NCBI GenBank assembly: GCA_013397435.1
Contig: VZRG01000030.1
Location: forward strand, 694,197-758,196
Reading direction: 5' to 3'
DNA from: Erythrocercus mccallii
Taxonomy: Eukaryota > Chordata > Aves > Passeriformes > Dicruridae
DNA length: 64,000 bases
A model generated the notes under the pieces. The model did no database searches and was not told the origin of the DNA. It worked only from the letters and a program-made list of their open reading frames with translations. Positions within the stretch are counted from its first letter, which is position 1; each line of letters opens with the position of its first letter. The position numbers were made by a program, and so were the translations under genes. This document shows, one piece after another, positions 12,701-23,725 of this stretch.

Positions 12701-15700
12701 AGTTTTGGAGTTATCCCAGCATTAGTATGCTCACAAAGGTTTTCCTGTGCTGGTACAAGCTCCCAGTGTTGCCATGTTGCTTCAGGCTAGGAGAGAGATG
12801 GGAGCCAGGTTTTGCCTTCAAAATACACTAAAACTGAAAGCAATTTTCTGGCATGATCATACTAGCACTGTTTTGACTCTGAAGCGGGTGTATCATTGAA
12901 GATCATATGGATCAAGAGTTCTGGAAGAGAAACTGGATTCTATTGGAACCTTTTTTCTGTTCTTTATCTAACCTACAAAATTTAATATTTGAAACTGTAA
13001 CTGCTGAAGACGTGTTTTTCACCAGATCAACCTATATGGAAATGGACCTGATTCTGCTTTAAGCTGGTACAATTTCAAGGAGGTGATTCTGATTTATACT
13101 CAGGTAACTGAGAAGAAAATCAGTTCTATTATATCCATAAGAGTGCTCATATTTTAAAAGGGCTGGAGTTTTAAGCTATCATTTCAGCCAAGACAAATAG
13201 ATTTTCTTGTCACCCATCCTCTGAGTCAGTGACAGCTCAGAGCTCTTTTGGACGGATTTTTGAGTTGGAGGAGGATAGCAACAAGTTACAAAAACATCAC
13301 AGTGTGTCTTTCTAGTATTTTACCTTTTCTTCTAGTCTTCTTTATATCATCATAAACTACATAAAACAGCAGTGCACAGCATGAGTAGCATTTTGATGTC
13401 ATTCAGGCTACCAAGGAAGTGGAAGATACAGCTTAGTTCAAAGTGCCAGACATGCACTGGCAAGATTAATTTACAACAAAGTCAGAAATCTGAGTAGGTT
13501 TGAATTATGTTCCTCCATATTACAAAAAGAAAAAAAAGAAAAGTATTGCACTACGGAAATTGATGTGGCATAGTGCACAGGGGAAAGAAAAAGCCATTTT
13601 CATTCCACTTTAGAGATAGCATCAGAGTCTAGTAGTAAGACAAGCTAGTGAGAACATCTAACACTGGTGTTAGAAGGGAAAGGTATTTGTCTTCCCAAGT
13701 CAGGACAAATTCTACTTTTTTAATCGTTGTGGGGAAATACAGGTTTACACCTGAACCAATAAAAGCAGAATGAACTCCTTTTCAGCATGCAAGAAGAGAA
13801 GAGATACAGATCACTCTGCAAAGCAGAAGGAAAGAGTGCAAAGTAATTTGCACCACCAAAACACATTTCCCTCTCCAGTATGAAGCAGTGGGGAACAGCA
13901 ATCAAAATTGATTGTTCCAGTTAAAATTCCACTTCATGATGTTACTGAAAAGGTAGTGTGTTGAGCTCAGCTTTTCTACATGTCACAAAAAATATAAGCA
14001 GGAGCCTGTTATGATTAAAGAGTTCTTTGTCACATCATACATTTTCTTGATTCATTGTACATCATTAAAATTTCCTTTTTTTTCACAATGTTTTGTTCAC
14101 TTCATGGACAGGCCATTAAATTCAAATTACATTTTGAAGGAAGTTTACTTCACTTGGGCCTTACTGTGGAAAGGTACTGTATGTATTTGTATTTCTAATG
14201 TGGATGAATGGGTCAGATCTTAATAGCAGGTTAGACAGGTGTGATAGTCAAGATGTATCAATAGCACTACTCTTTTTTTGCTTTAGCAGTCCACTTCTAC
14301 CTTTTTTTGTGCAGAAACTCCAAATATTTATGTAAATATGTAAATCAGGGTGATAAAAATGATAGAAAACCTTTTCTTTCCTCCAGCTCCTGAGCCATAA
14401 TTTTATGTTTTATTGCTGATTACAGTGACATTAAATAGTCAGTAAAACAAGTATATCTGCATCGCACAGTGCATAAACAGCATTTTGGATGACTGTCTGA
14501 GTCATTTAAATTTTTCAGTGGCATGATATTTAGAATTGTACCCTTTCTTAGAAATCCCTTTCCTTTTTTGACTTCTCAATCGCAGTGATTTTTCTGAGTA
14601 AGAGGCTAGAGTTGTGTAATTAAATTCATTACACTGAAGTAGAAAGTCTTTATTTGTCATTAATTTCAAAATAAATTGTCACTAAGTCTCCCCCTTCATT
14701 GAAAGACAAGCATTTTGTAAAATTAAATATTGTAAAAAGGTATGTACTCGGAGGCTTGTGCAGTTCTTGAAAGTCTTTTAAATATGATTACAACTTCTCT
14801 GATAATTTTCTAATTATGCTGCCCCTGTGAATCCTCCTTCTCTCTCTTCCATCCTTACCTTAGGGTTTGCCTTATGCAAGCAGGACAGCAAATCTTCCCA
14901 GCTTGAAAATGAAAGCAGGTTTGGGTTTTGGTTTTATATTTTTTGACAATAGAGTTTCTAGTTGGAGCTCATTCAGACCCTTGCTGGTTGTCAGAAACTA
15001 GTGACAGAAATGGCTTCTGATTCATGGCCGTGCTTTGTTACCTTTCAAAACATTTGTGTTTGTAAGCTCTGCTGTTGCTGGCTATGTTAGTGTTTACTAC
15101 ATGCAGATGACATTATGCAAGGTGTTTGTCTTCTTCAACATGGACAGAAGGAGTCTAGCATCTTGGAAGATGTCCACAGCATCTTTCAGGATCATGTCCA
15201 AATCCTAGAAACAGTCTTACTTCTGCTTTCACACAAACCATGGATGCTGAGTGATCTTTGTGATAATGCTAGGATTTAATTTTAACCTGTCCGGAATTTT
15301 TTTTTATTGTAATGTTTTTCTGTTTGCTGAAAGTCCAGTAAGATTTTGCATTATAAAGATAAACCTTTTTCTAGCATTGTATGGTGTTAATTGTGTCAGG
15401 AAATAAAAACATTCCAAGGTTGCTTTCCAAGATACATCAAACTGTTGAACAGGACTGCACATGGACTAATTATTTCATTTGATACATGACCAAGATGTCA
15501 ACTCAGCTTCAGCAAGGACCTCTGGGGAAAGAAACAGAATTACCTGTACTTATACAAATATGTTCTGGAGATTAGCTGCAGTAGACCCAGTAGCCATTTC
15601 AGAAGAAAAATAAAAAGTATTCTCATCCTTAGGTAGTAGGCTCCTCTAGGGAAATTATGAAAATACATGAGTAACTGTCAGCCCAGAAGGTTGATAAACA

Positions 15701-15746
15701 TAGCAGTTCCTCAGATAGACACTGATTTTCATTTTGGTAAAAAAAG
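9724..15746. other. Non-coding DNA, no gene seen
   Basis: About 6 kb of mostly unique AT-rich sequence. It has short A/G-rich runs (11465-11490, 13527-13545). Open frames are all about 105 codons or shorter, and none resembles a known protein. No CR1 tail motif is present. Confidence 0.5.
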
Positions 15747-16466
15747 TCATGCACATATTCTCCAAACTATCTTAAAAAAAATTCCTATGTTGTAGTCACA
15801 GATACCAGTTTTCACCTTAGCCATGCAATAGTGCCTCTCCTTAGAATAAATCTGGTGTATCCTAAGCAGCTTAGTAGCAGTAGGAGCACAATTACTGCCC
15901 TTGAATTTAACCACTATAAAAAGAGGATTCTCCACTCAACTACAGCTCTTCCCCTCATAATCATTTTGTGCAAGATGCATTTCCACCTGGGAGCTGCTAG
16001 TAAGCTTGTCTTTCATAGTACAGCAGATAATATAGTCTCTGGAATGTGCCTTTTGTCCAGGACAACACTTCAGAAAAGCCACCTTAAATCTCTGTAGTTA
16101 GGCAGGTTAGCATATTCACAATATTCCTGAACTCCACCTATGTGAGTAGTAAGAACTTTGGTCTGTTGCTTCAGGGAGAGCTTCATTAGTGCTTGTAACA
16201 TCCTCGTCTTCTCCAGAATTTGGCTCTTCCACATCCACTGACAGACCTGGATTCTCCCTTGACGTGGGTTGGGGTATTTATACCAACCTTGATCTGCTTG
16301 CAAGAAGATTGATGGTGACATCTCCAGAAGTAGATGCTGTGGAAGGTATTCTTTTGACAGAGTTTCATATGCCTGAAATCTTGTCAATGTGGCCGGTAAA
16401 GAAGGAGTTTGGCTCTGCTGGGCACATTTTTGTAATAAGCTGTCTCAGTGGGATTCCTGTCTCCAT
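15747..16466 (-). other. Broken protein-like reading frame, unidentified
   Basis: On the minus strand one frame starts at ATG 16466 and runs 240 codons to 15747 with only six internal stops (16367, 16280, 16118, 16109, 16100 and 15938, minus-strand first bases). At this base composition about fifteen would be expected by chance. The middle part (16277-16119) reads as a polar, acidic segment containing EEPNSGEDEDVTSTNEALPE, which looks like disordered protein. I do not recognise the family. No splice sites, poly(A) tail or retroelement ends are evident. A 159-codon open frame also lies on the plus strand (16189-16668), so the area may simply be poor in stop codons. It may be a decayed pseudogene or chance. 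Confidence 0.15.
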
Positions 16467-18387
16467 TCAGCTTCCCAAACCACAACGGCAAAACCACAAC
16501 CAACCTGAAGATCTGTATATGTTTTGTTTAACACTGAAAATAAGTAAGAGCTCTCAACACCTCTCGAACATATGTAGGGCAAATATTTCTCTTCTGGGAA
16601 ATGATAGACTTACAGTTTATATTCTGAAATTACATTTCTCAGTACTCAGGAAAACTCTTCACTGTTGATCATACTTTGTAAATTGTGCCTCTGAGATGAG
16701 ATGCAAACAGCAAACTATGTCAAGGTAAACACATATTTAGGCACATTTGAAAAGAGGGCCAGTGTTTGGGGGAAGTGATCATTTTAATTTATGATGTGCC
16801 ACTGGCACTGATCTGGGGTATCACACCAGTGAGCCCATTTGCTCCTGTGATTCATCAGGCTGATCCTTTTTCACAAAATCACAATTTGTATTCCTTCATA
16901 AGACCGTCATCTAATATACATATTTCAGTAAAATCACCAGCTCTTAGAGGCTCGGGGAAGCTTAGAAAAAATCATAATGGCTTGTTTTTTGCTCCTAGAT
17001 TTTCTAAATGTGCTTGATTTTCCTTTCCAGCACTTAGTAGTAAAACAAGATGTGCATTCTATCTATTAGTCAGAAACAAGTTTGTTTATTTCAATGGGCT
17101 TTTTTACAAATTGTTAGAGATATCCTAGATTTTTTTTATAATACTTATAATATGGCATAACTATTTTTGGAAGTGTACTGAAAATGGATTGCTTCTTCCC
17201 CTCTCTGTGGCTTCAGAGAAAGTTTTCTGTATTTTTCTGAATGTGGTAATGCCTTCTTATTGTTTCTGAGGCCAGTGGTTACAGACACAATCACTCATAC
17301 ACACACACTCACTTGCAGATGCAGTCATACAGATAGACAGCTTTCCAAAAACTTATTCTGCACGTAGGGGCCTGAATTCAAGGACCTTTCATGAAGATTA
17401 AAAATCCAGAACAAAACACAAGTAGTAATTAATCAAAATAAAAGTGAATAGAAAACTTCCAAGTTGGTGTAAATTCTGAGACATATTCCTTATCCGAGTC
17501 AAAAGCAGAAGTTAGAATCTACTCTATTTTTGAATATCTCAGAAAAATATTCAGAAAAATAATACTGATGTAAATGTCTTGATTTTAAAAGTATAACTTT
17601 TGTATTTCTATTTACTAAAGTCTTTTTGCAGAAAATTAACTGAGGAGTCAACACTGTCCCAGAAATAATTTCAAACTGAAGAACACAATGTTTCCTTTAG
17701 TGAGACCTGGAGTTGAGGCCGTAGTGCTGCTTTCTGGATTAGGTTTCTGTTCAGAGTTAGAATTTCTATCTGAAGGGATACCAACAAGGGGATGCTAGTT
17801 TCTCACTCTAGACTGGCCCTTGTCTCCATGGCCACCGATGGCTTGATGAAAGTGCACACACACTGTAAAGAACAGATGATGGAAGTCCAAGCTGTCCCTA
17901 TCTTCAAATGCCCTATGCATGTGTTTTGCCCTCATGCCTCAAGTTCTTATTGGGCAGTTCAGCCCAAGAGCAAGGACTTAGGAAGCCACCTGGCCCATAG
18001 TATAAGATCCACTCTCAACACACAGGTCTGAACCTCTCCTAGGTTTTTTTCCAGGAAGAAATCCAAGTCCTTCTCTTTTTCTGAACATACTCTAGCACTG
18101 GATTACACCTCTGATGAGGTGGTAGAATTATCCCGAACCTTGCAGAGTTGTCAGGGATACACTGACAGAGAGGTGCCTCTGTTGCCTCAACCTAGGTTGT
18201 ACCAAACCTTTGACAAGACACATTTAAAAGTATGTGCCAGCCACACTAGATGGGCATGTATCGGTGAGATTAGTATGTCACTTGGTAGTGTTCTACAGTG
18301 GTTTGAGGTGTATAAATAGTTTTTAGGCATCAAAAAAAATTATTCCCTGTTAAAGCAACTGTGGAATGGTACACCTTTTTCCAGAGT
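16467..18387. other. Non-coding DNA, no gene seen
   Basis: Contains the end of a 159-codon plus-strand open frame (16189-16668) with no recognisable protein, and a small imperfect CA-rich run near 17287-17315. Otherwise it is unique AT-rich DNA. Confidence 0.5.
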
Positions 18388-18451
18388 TTGATTCGAAGAC
18401 CACCAAAGTCAATAGGAGTCTCAGTGTTAATTGAGAGATTTAGACCTGGCT
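18388..18451 (+). repeat. Faint copy of an old amniote interspersed repeat
   Basis: The text around AAAGTCAATAGGAGTCTCAG matches a motif of the type AAGTCAATGGGAGTCT that recurs in slowly evolving reptile and bird genomes, often followed by a TGGATCAGGCC-like end; here the end reads TTTAGACCTGGC. The family is not named with certainty. The copy is short and diverged. Confidence 0.35.
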
Positions 18452-19075
18452 GCCCAGGTGGCGTTTTTTCCCTCTGCCTACTTGGATGTAAATTCAACAA
18501 AACTCTGTGTCTTTTGCATTGGGAAATCTATTTTCACAGCTAGAGATCTTTTCTATTATAAAAGACTAAGCTTGGGAGAGGAGAAGAGGCTGGTCTAGAG
18601 AACAAAGCAAGTGCTGCAGTTTTTGTGGAGCTTTCAGCTGTGCATTGAATGTTTTCCTTTAGTTAGGGTGCCAAGTGTGTGGTCTATTTCACAAAGCAAA
18701 ATATGGCCCTCTGCTCTCCTTTTCTAGAGAAAGCTACCTGTAAGGTATGGTTCTTCATTGTGTTCTTGGAAACCCTGGCTGTGTATGAAATCCAACTCCA
18801 GACCATATCTTTAGTGTACAAGTAATGTGGGAATGTTAAATTTAGAGACATGATGGAAGGTCTTGATTTCATGTGAAAGAGGATCAAACTGAAGTGATCC
18901 CATGCTAATTGCTGTGATATTGTGCAAGACACCTTGAAATTTCTCTGCAATGCCATTTTGTTCCATCAACCAAATAAAGTTATCATGAATTCTCACAGCC
19001 ATCTGTAGCATATTTTTTGGTGACTGTGCATCATTGGTATGTATTCCCAGAAAGTGTGAAGAATAATAATTAATA
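18452..19075. other. Non-coding DNA, no gene seen
   Basis: Unique sequence. No gene or recognisable repeat. Confidence 0.5.
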
Positions 19076-19140
19076 GGCCTGATTCCACACTACTGGAGTA
19101 CCTAGGAGGATTTCCATCAGCTTTAATGAGAGTTGAAACA
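19076..19140 (+). repeat. Faint copy of an old amniote interspersed repeat
   Basis: Reads AGGCCTGATTCCACACTACT, then TTTCCATCAGCTTTAATGAG and AGTTGAA. This resembles the same old repeat class (GGCCTGATTC...TTCCATTGACTTTAATGGGAGTTG) in a different part or arrangement. Diverged; family not certain. Confidence 0.35.
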
Positions 19141-19495
19141 TGCCTTAGCTGAGCTATTTGGAGGAGGAGAAGCTTCCTAAATTACATGTTTCTCTAGCTC
19201 TGGAAAAGGTTCTTTGGGGTTGCTGTCTGCTCTGGGTGAAACACATATTTCCAGCCACAAACAAAAGGACTGCTCATCTCACCTGACAAGCATGTTGGCA
19301 AGGTAAGGAGACAGTAAAATAAACTCCATCCTCTCCAGTTCTCAGACTATTTGTTCTGCAAAATCCAGGAAAAAAGGATATAGTTTGTGACATAGCCAAA
19401 GGCTTAATAACTTACAACTCCTGCAGTCCCAAAGGTCTTGAAGAAGAAAAAAATGCCAAAGTCAAGGATGCCTACTCCTTCAGCAGTTTTCTGCT
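19141..19495. other. Non-coding DNA, no gene seen
   Basis: Nothing recognised in this unique stretch. Confidence 0.5.
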
Positions 19496-19590
19496 TTTAT
19501 AACAAAGGAACTACAGCCCAAAGTGATTATTTAATAGTGACTAGGGACACAGGATCCCTCTGTGGAAACCAGGAATAAAAGAAACAGTAG
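19496..19590 (+). repeat. MIR-like ancient SINE fragment
   Basis: The order of short matches follows the MIR core: GGAACTACAGCCCAAAGTGATT, then a GTGACT...GGGACACA segment, then CTCTGTGGAAACCAGGAATA. The last corresponds to the MIR stretch usually read as a TGTGGCAGAGCCAGGAAT-type word. MIR is a tRNA-derived SINE, active mainly in early amniotes and mammals, and sparse copies are known in birds. This call is by eye and allows many mismatches. Confidence 0.45.
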
Positions 19591-20712
19591 AGTCTACAGT
19601 GAGTTATCAGGCAGAATTTTAGCCATATCTCCAGACAAAAGAGATGCCGATAGTAATAGGAAAGTCAAACAGAAGAGAGAAGACCTGTGTCTATTCCTCA
19701 TAAAGAAACTAAGAGGTTTTTTTGGCAATGCCCAGAAGTTCAGTCTCAATACATGCCTAAATTGAGCTAATTCCATCTGCTGCAGCAGCAGCAGTTGCGT
19801 GCTCCCTCAGCAAGCAGCGGGGATGGAAAATTTGGCAAGACTTCTCCCTGCCTCTGTTCATCCCACCAAGGTTGCCTCAGTCTCTTCCACGCTCATTTGC
19901 AAATAGCCAGCTCCCCTGAAAGCCTCAAGTGTGTCTAGACATTGGCTAATCCCTTCCCTTGTGCCAGCTGGGTGACATCAGCATACTGAATATTGCTACA
20001 GCTCTCCGCACAAGCCAGGTCTCTTGGCACACATTATCACACGCCTTTCCCATGCTGCCTTGCTGGAATCACTGCAGACAGAGGAACGCTGCCAAGGGCT
20101 ACCTGTTAGGGTCTCTCTGGAGCATGAAGGTGACAGCTTTGGAGAGCAATTCTGTGCACTCCTGGGAGACTCTGAATAAGTAATCAAACCTCATGGTCAT
20201 GGCTGTCCTCCTCAAGGAACCACTGTGGATTCTATTACTTTGGCTGTACTTAGTGAGAATTAATCTAGATGTTCCAAACTTTTTATATCCCAATAAATTC
20301 CTTTTGAGATCTATAAGCTTTGATCCCTTCCAAGTAAACCTGAGGATCCAGGAAGTTACCACTTTGCACAGCAGGAAATTCAGTGATCTCCTGCCACCTG
20401 GCTGATTGCTTACCACTGCACAAGGCTGTCAGCATCAAACAGGCTGCTGAACGCTTACTTCCTAAAAGATATTCCAAGTTCAATGACATTCTTGTTCTCT
20501 ATTATGTATAAAAAAAACAAAAGAGCCTGTCAGAATAAAGCCATTTACTGCATTCTCAGAAATACCTTTAATTGTTGCATGGCCCTTAAATGCTTAGAAA
20601 ATCTTGAGATCAATAGATTGATCTTACTGAGTCATCTGTCTCCCACCTATTCAAGTGTTCATGTTCAGCATTGTAATTATCTCAGCACCTATAAATTGGT
20701 AGTTAGTAGTAT
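19591..20712. other. Non-coding DNA, no gene seen
   Basis: Contains a short GCA run (19781-19794) and a slightly GC-richer patch (19780-20130). No gene is recognised; overlapping short open frames on both strands look like chance. Confidence 0.5.
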
Positions 20713-20940
20713 CAGAAAATCACAGTCACGGAATGGTTCAGGTTTGGAACGGACCACTGGAGGTCATCTATTCCAACCTCCCTGCTCAAGCAGGATCCCC
20801 TAGAGCACACTTCTCAGGATTGTGTCCAGACAGCTTTTGAATATCTCCAGACAAGGAGACTCTATGACTTCTCTGAGCAACATGTTCCAGTGCTCAGTCA
20901 CCCTCACAGTAAAGAAGCTCTTCCTCATGTCCAGAATATC
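20713..20940 (-). mobile_element. CR1 LINE 3' fragment
   Basis: Read on the plus strand it begins with the complement of the CR1 3' terminus (ATCACAGTCACGGAATGG), then TGGAACGGACCACTGGAGGTCAT, TCCAACCTCCCTGCTCAAGCAGG and CAGTCACCCTCACAGTAAAGAA, a hallmark of the CR1 3' UTR and ORF2 end. The element is 5' truncated at about 20940, normal for CR1. It has no coding capacity. Confidence 0.9.
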
Positions 20941-22697
20941 AAAAATGATGTCTGGTACCTTTTTCTGAATAAAGCTGTTCTAGGCATCTTTGGTGTGCAA
21001 AGTGCAGCAGGGAGAATGCCATAGAGGAGGAAATGCTTGGGAGCAAGGTCATCAGCTTTCACAGGCATGGGGTGGGTCTCTGCCCTTCTGCTGAACTGAT
21101 AAAGACTGCCTTGTTTTCCAGGAGATTATGTTCAGGCAGTACCTGCAGCACTTGCATGTTACACAGGAAAATGGAACTTGCCACTGAATGCTCAGCACAT
21201 TGATCTTTCCGTCTAATGTCCTGGCTGCAAACATTGACAACATTTGAACCTTTCAAAGATGAAAGATCCCCGCAATATGGATCCTCACCAGTTGTGCAGC
21301 AGAGCATAATGAGATAAAATTTCCTAGCTGGTCACCTACGTGGTCAATTCATGCCTTAGGGCATGAGATTTAATTGCCTTTAACGTTATCCGTAGTTTGA
21401 AAAGGTATACTTTGTAGAAATTATTTCAGCTTTGGTCTTACTCCACACTGAAAAGTGGTAGACACTAGCAACAGAAATACCATTCAGACACCAACTTCTG
21501 AGGGCAGTTAATTATGTTTTAAATGTATGCCATTTCAGTCAAATAAATAGGAGCTGACTTATGCATCCATGTAACAATAAAACACATTTTTTCATCTTCT
21601 GCATCGTTACACCAATCAAAAGTCACACATAGAGATGACTGAACACTGCAGTTTACAGTATTAATAAGTTTTTTTCTCCCTTCCTTTTTTTCATATCAGG
21701 TTCTCAACCCTGGTTATCCAAAATCTCCAAAGTAATGTATTTTAACAAACAAAATTAGACAGATGTATCATCCACTGTGGGATTTGAACCCATTGTCACC
21801 GGGGAAAAAGCTGCAATTTAATAGATGAAGATGTCAAACCATGTTATAGAAGCTCTTGTGACTGCATATTTATCACAGTGTCATAGGGGTCCCTGGCAAA
21901 CTGAAAGATTTCACTGTTTATTCACAGTGAAGACACTTAATTAATGACTAGGCCTAATCAGCCTGTTTTATTATTTACAGGGATTCCAACATGGCTTAGC
22001 TCAACTGATACGCAAACAAACCACCCTCAGCCTGCTCTAATTAATAATTCTGAACCAGACTCACAGAGTGGCACTGTCAAGTAGCTCTTTGGTGATTTAC
22101 AACACCTCCTCCGTGAGATTCACATTGCTGCATGCAAATGAGCTGCCACCCCTGTGAATCCTTCATTTTAAAATACAATGTGCCGTCTTGTTGACTACAG
22201 GAATGCCCTTATCTTCACACATGACTTAATGGAGACAAATGTCTGACTTGGGCAGGTTTGTGGAAACATTCATGGACACACACCTACACAGGATGTCATT
22301 TCAGAAATGTTTAGGAGGTGAGGAAGAAAAATCCCCTTTTGCCTCTGGCACAGTTGCTGCTGCTGAATTCTTGCACCAAGTTGCGAGCCTCAACTTCCCC
22401 AAAAATAGAGGGATTACCCCTTGTCTTGAATTTGCTAAATTATTTTCTATTGCTGCTAAGTAGATGAAAGGCAAGAAAAAAATTATCAGAGAGGTAGAAA
22501 ATTGGTATGAAACAAGTTGACTCCAGTGTCACACATAGGTACTGGATGATCTCACTGGATGATTACCATAGTGGTCTGAAGATGAAAAGAAGCAGATTTT
22601 CTTCTCCAGGAGGTTAAGGAAAAATCACCATAAAAATAAAAATAGGAATTAATAGGGAGTAATTTGCATCTGCAAGTGATTGGAGAATTTTTCACAT
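20941..22697. other. Non-coding DNA with a possible conserved element
   Basis: No gene is seen. The segment 21990-22170 is less simple in composition than its surroundings and contains an ATGCAAAT octamer (22132-22139) plus TAAT-rich words. That look is common in conserved non-coding elements, but nothing here shows conservation directly. A tRNA-like T-arm at 21779-21792 is discussed among the rejected items. Confidence 0.4.
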
Positions 22698-22815
22698 TTT
22701 TAGGTGAATTTTGTATTCACAGTGGAGAAACTGAGGAAAAGAGAAAGTCAGAGAAGGTCAGGAAGATGTGCTACCAGCTGGGGTTGGCAGCAGTGGATTC
22801 ATACCAGCAGACCTC
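22698..22815 (+). repeat. MIR-like ancient SINE fragment
   Basis: Contains GGAGAAACTGAGGAAAAGAG, then AAGGTCAGGAAGATGTGCTA, CCAGCTGGGGTTGGCAGCAG and TGGATTCATACCAGCAGACCT. The order matches the MIR core and 3' part: GAGGAAACTGAGGCACAGAG, AAGGTCA, a GGCAGAGC-like word, then GATTCGAACCCAGGTCT. It is the clearer of the two MIR-like pieces in the window. A remnant of an ancient Pol III SINE, with no function evident. Confidence 0.55.
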
Positions 22816-23409
22816 ATTTTCTCTGAAAAAGACTTCTAAATACAGCGGGAAAACATTATGAGTGAAGCAATATAAGCCAGATGAAAATAGCTCATGAGTA
22901 TGAGTCATCTCACTTGTGACTGCTGTCCTATTCCATTGTGAGCCACACTTGAGAAACACTGTGAGGCAGCACATCAGGAAGAGAAAAGATCTCCCTCAAA
23001 ACTATTAACTGAAATGCAAACCTAGTGGTGCTTAGCATCTGCCATGTTTGTTCAGCTCAGGGAATGCATGTGGGCTTGGGTCTAAAAGAGGGAAGTTCCA
23101 GAAGCTGTACCAGAAGCACACGTGCACATTCTTGTGGTTAGCTGAGGTGTAAATATTCCCAGGAAAAATCAACTGTGGTGCAAGGACGGGTGCATTAAAT
23201 TGCTAATGCAAAATAAACTGCCTGTTGCACAGCATGCAGCTTCCCCACTCTGGAAGGCAGGAAGCTCTGCAGCTCACAGAGGGCAGGTGTTTCTCCAGGC
23301 TCCACCTTGCACCTCATCCTTCACAAAGATTGTACTGAAAGGAAGTAACTATTAAAGGTTCACTGTCAGTTTGAAAAGGTGCTCCCTGCGCTGGTGCCAC
23401 CAAGGTGTT
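22816..23409. other. Non-coding DNA, no gene seen
   Basis: Unique sequence. The last 60 bases may hold a more decayed upstream part of the next CR1 piece. Confidence 0.5.
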
Positions 23410-23725
23410 TCCTATTCAGTAATCTCATTAATGAGATGGATAATGGAATGGACTGAGTTTATTAAATATGGGGATGATGCAAGCTTGGGAGAAGCTGCAA
23501 CACAGTGGGGTACAGGATGAAAGCTCAAATTTATCATGACAAATTGGAGAAATGGTCTGAGAAGGAAAAAAAATCAATTAAGTCACTAAAAGTAAATGTG
23601 GAGTGCTACATTTAGAGCATTGTACAGAAATAATGTACCACACTAGTACAAGGTAGGAAATTAATTTCTCTGCAGTCGTTCCACAGAAAAGGATCTGGTC
23701 CTTATAACAGACTGAAAATGAGGCA
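23410..23725 (+). mobile_element. Ancient CR1-type LINE, ORF2 C-terminal fragment
   Basis: Matches the turtle/crocodile-type CR1 just after the reverse transcriptase catalytic region: ATTAATGAGATGGATAATGG (encoding INEMDNG), GGGGATGATGCAAGCTTGGG, GACAAATTGGAGAAATGGTC (DKLEKWS), GTGGAGTGCTACATTTAG and AAAAGGATCTGGTCCTTATA. Frames are interrupted by stops and indels. It covers a later part of ORF2 than the 6655-7690 piece; the two lie 16 kb apart and are separate insertions unless a large later insertion split one. Confidence 0.7.

Noticed and set aside
21779..21792. tRNA T-arm/B-box-like text on the minus strand (GGGTTCAAATCCC)
   Set aside because: No A-box, anticodon arm or closing acceptor stem at the right distance; at most a scrap of an old tRNA-derived SINE.
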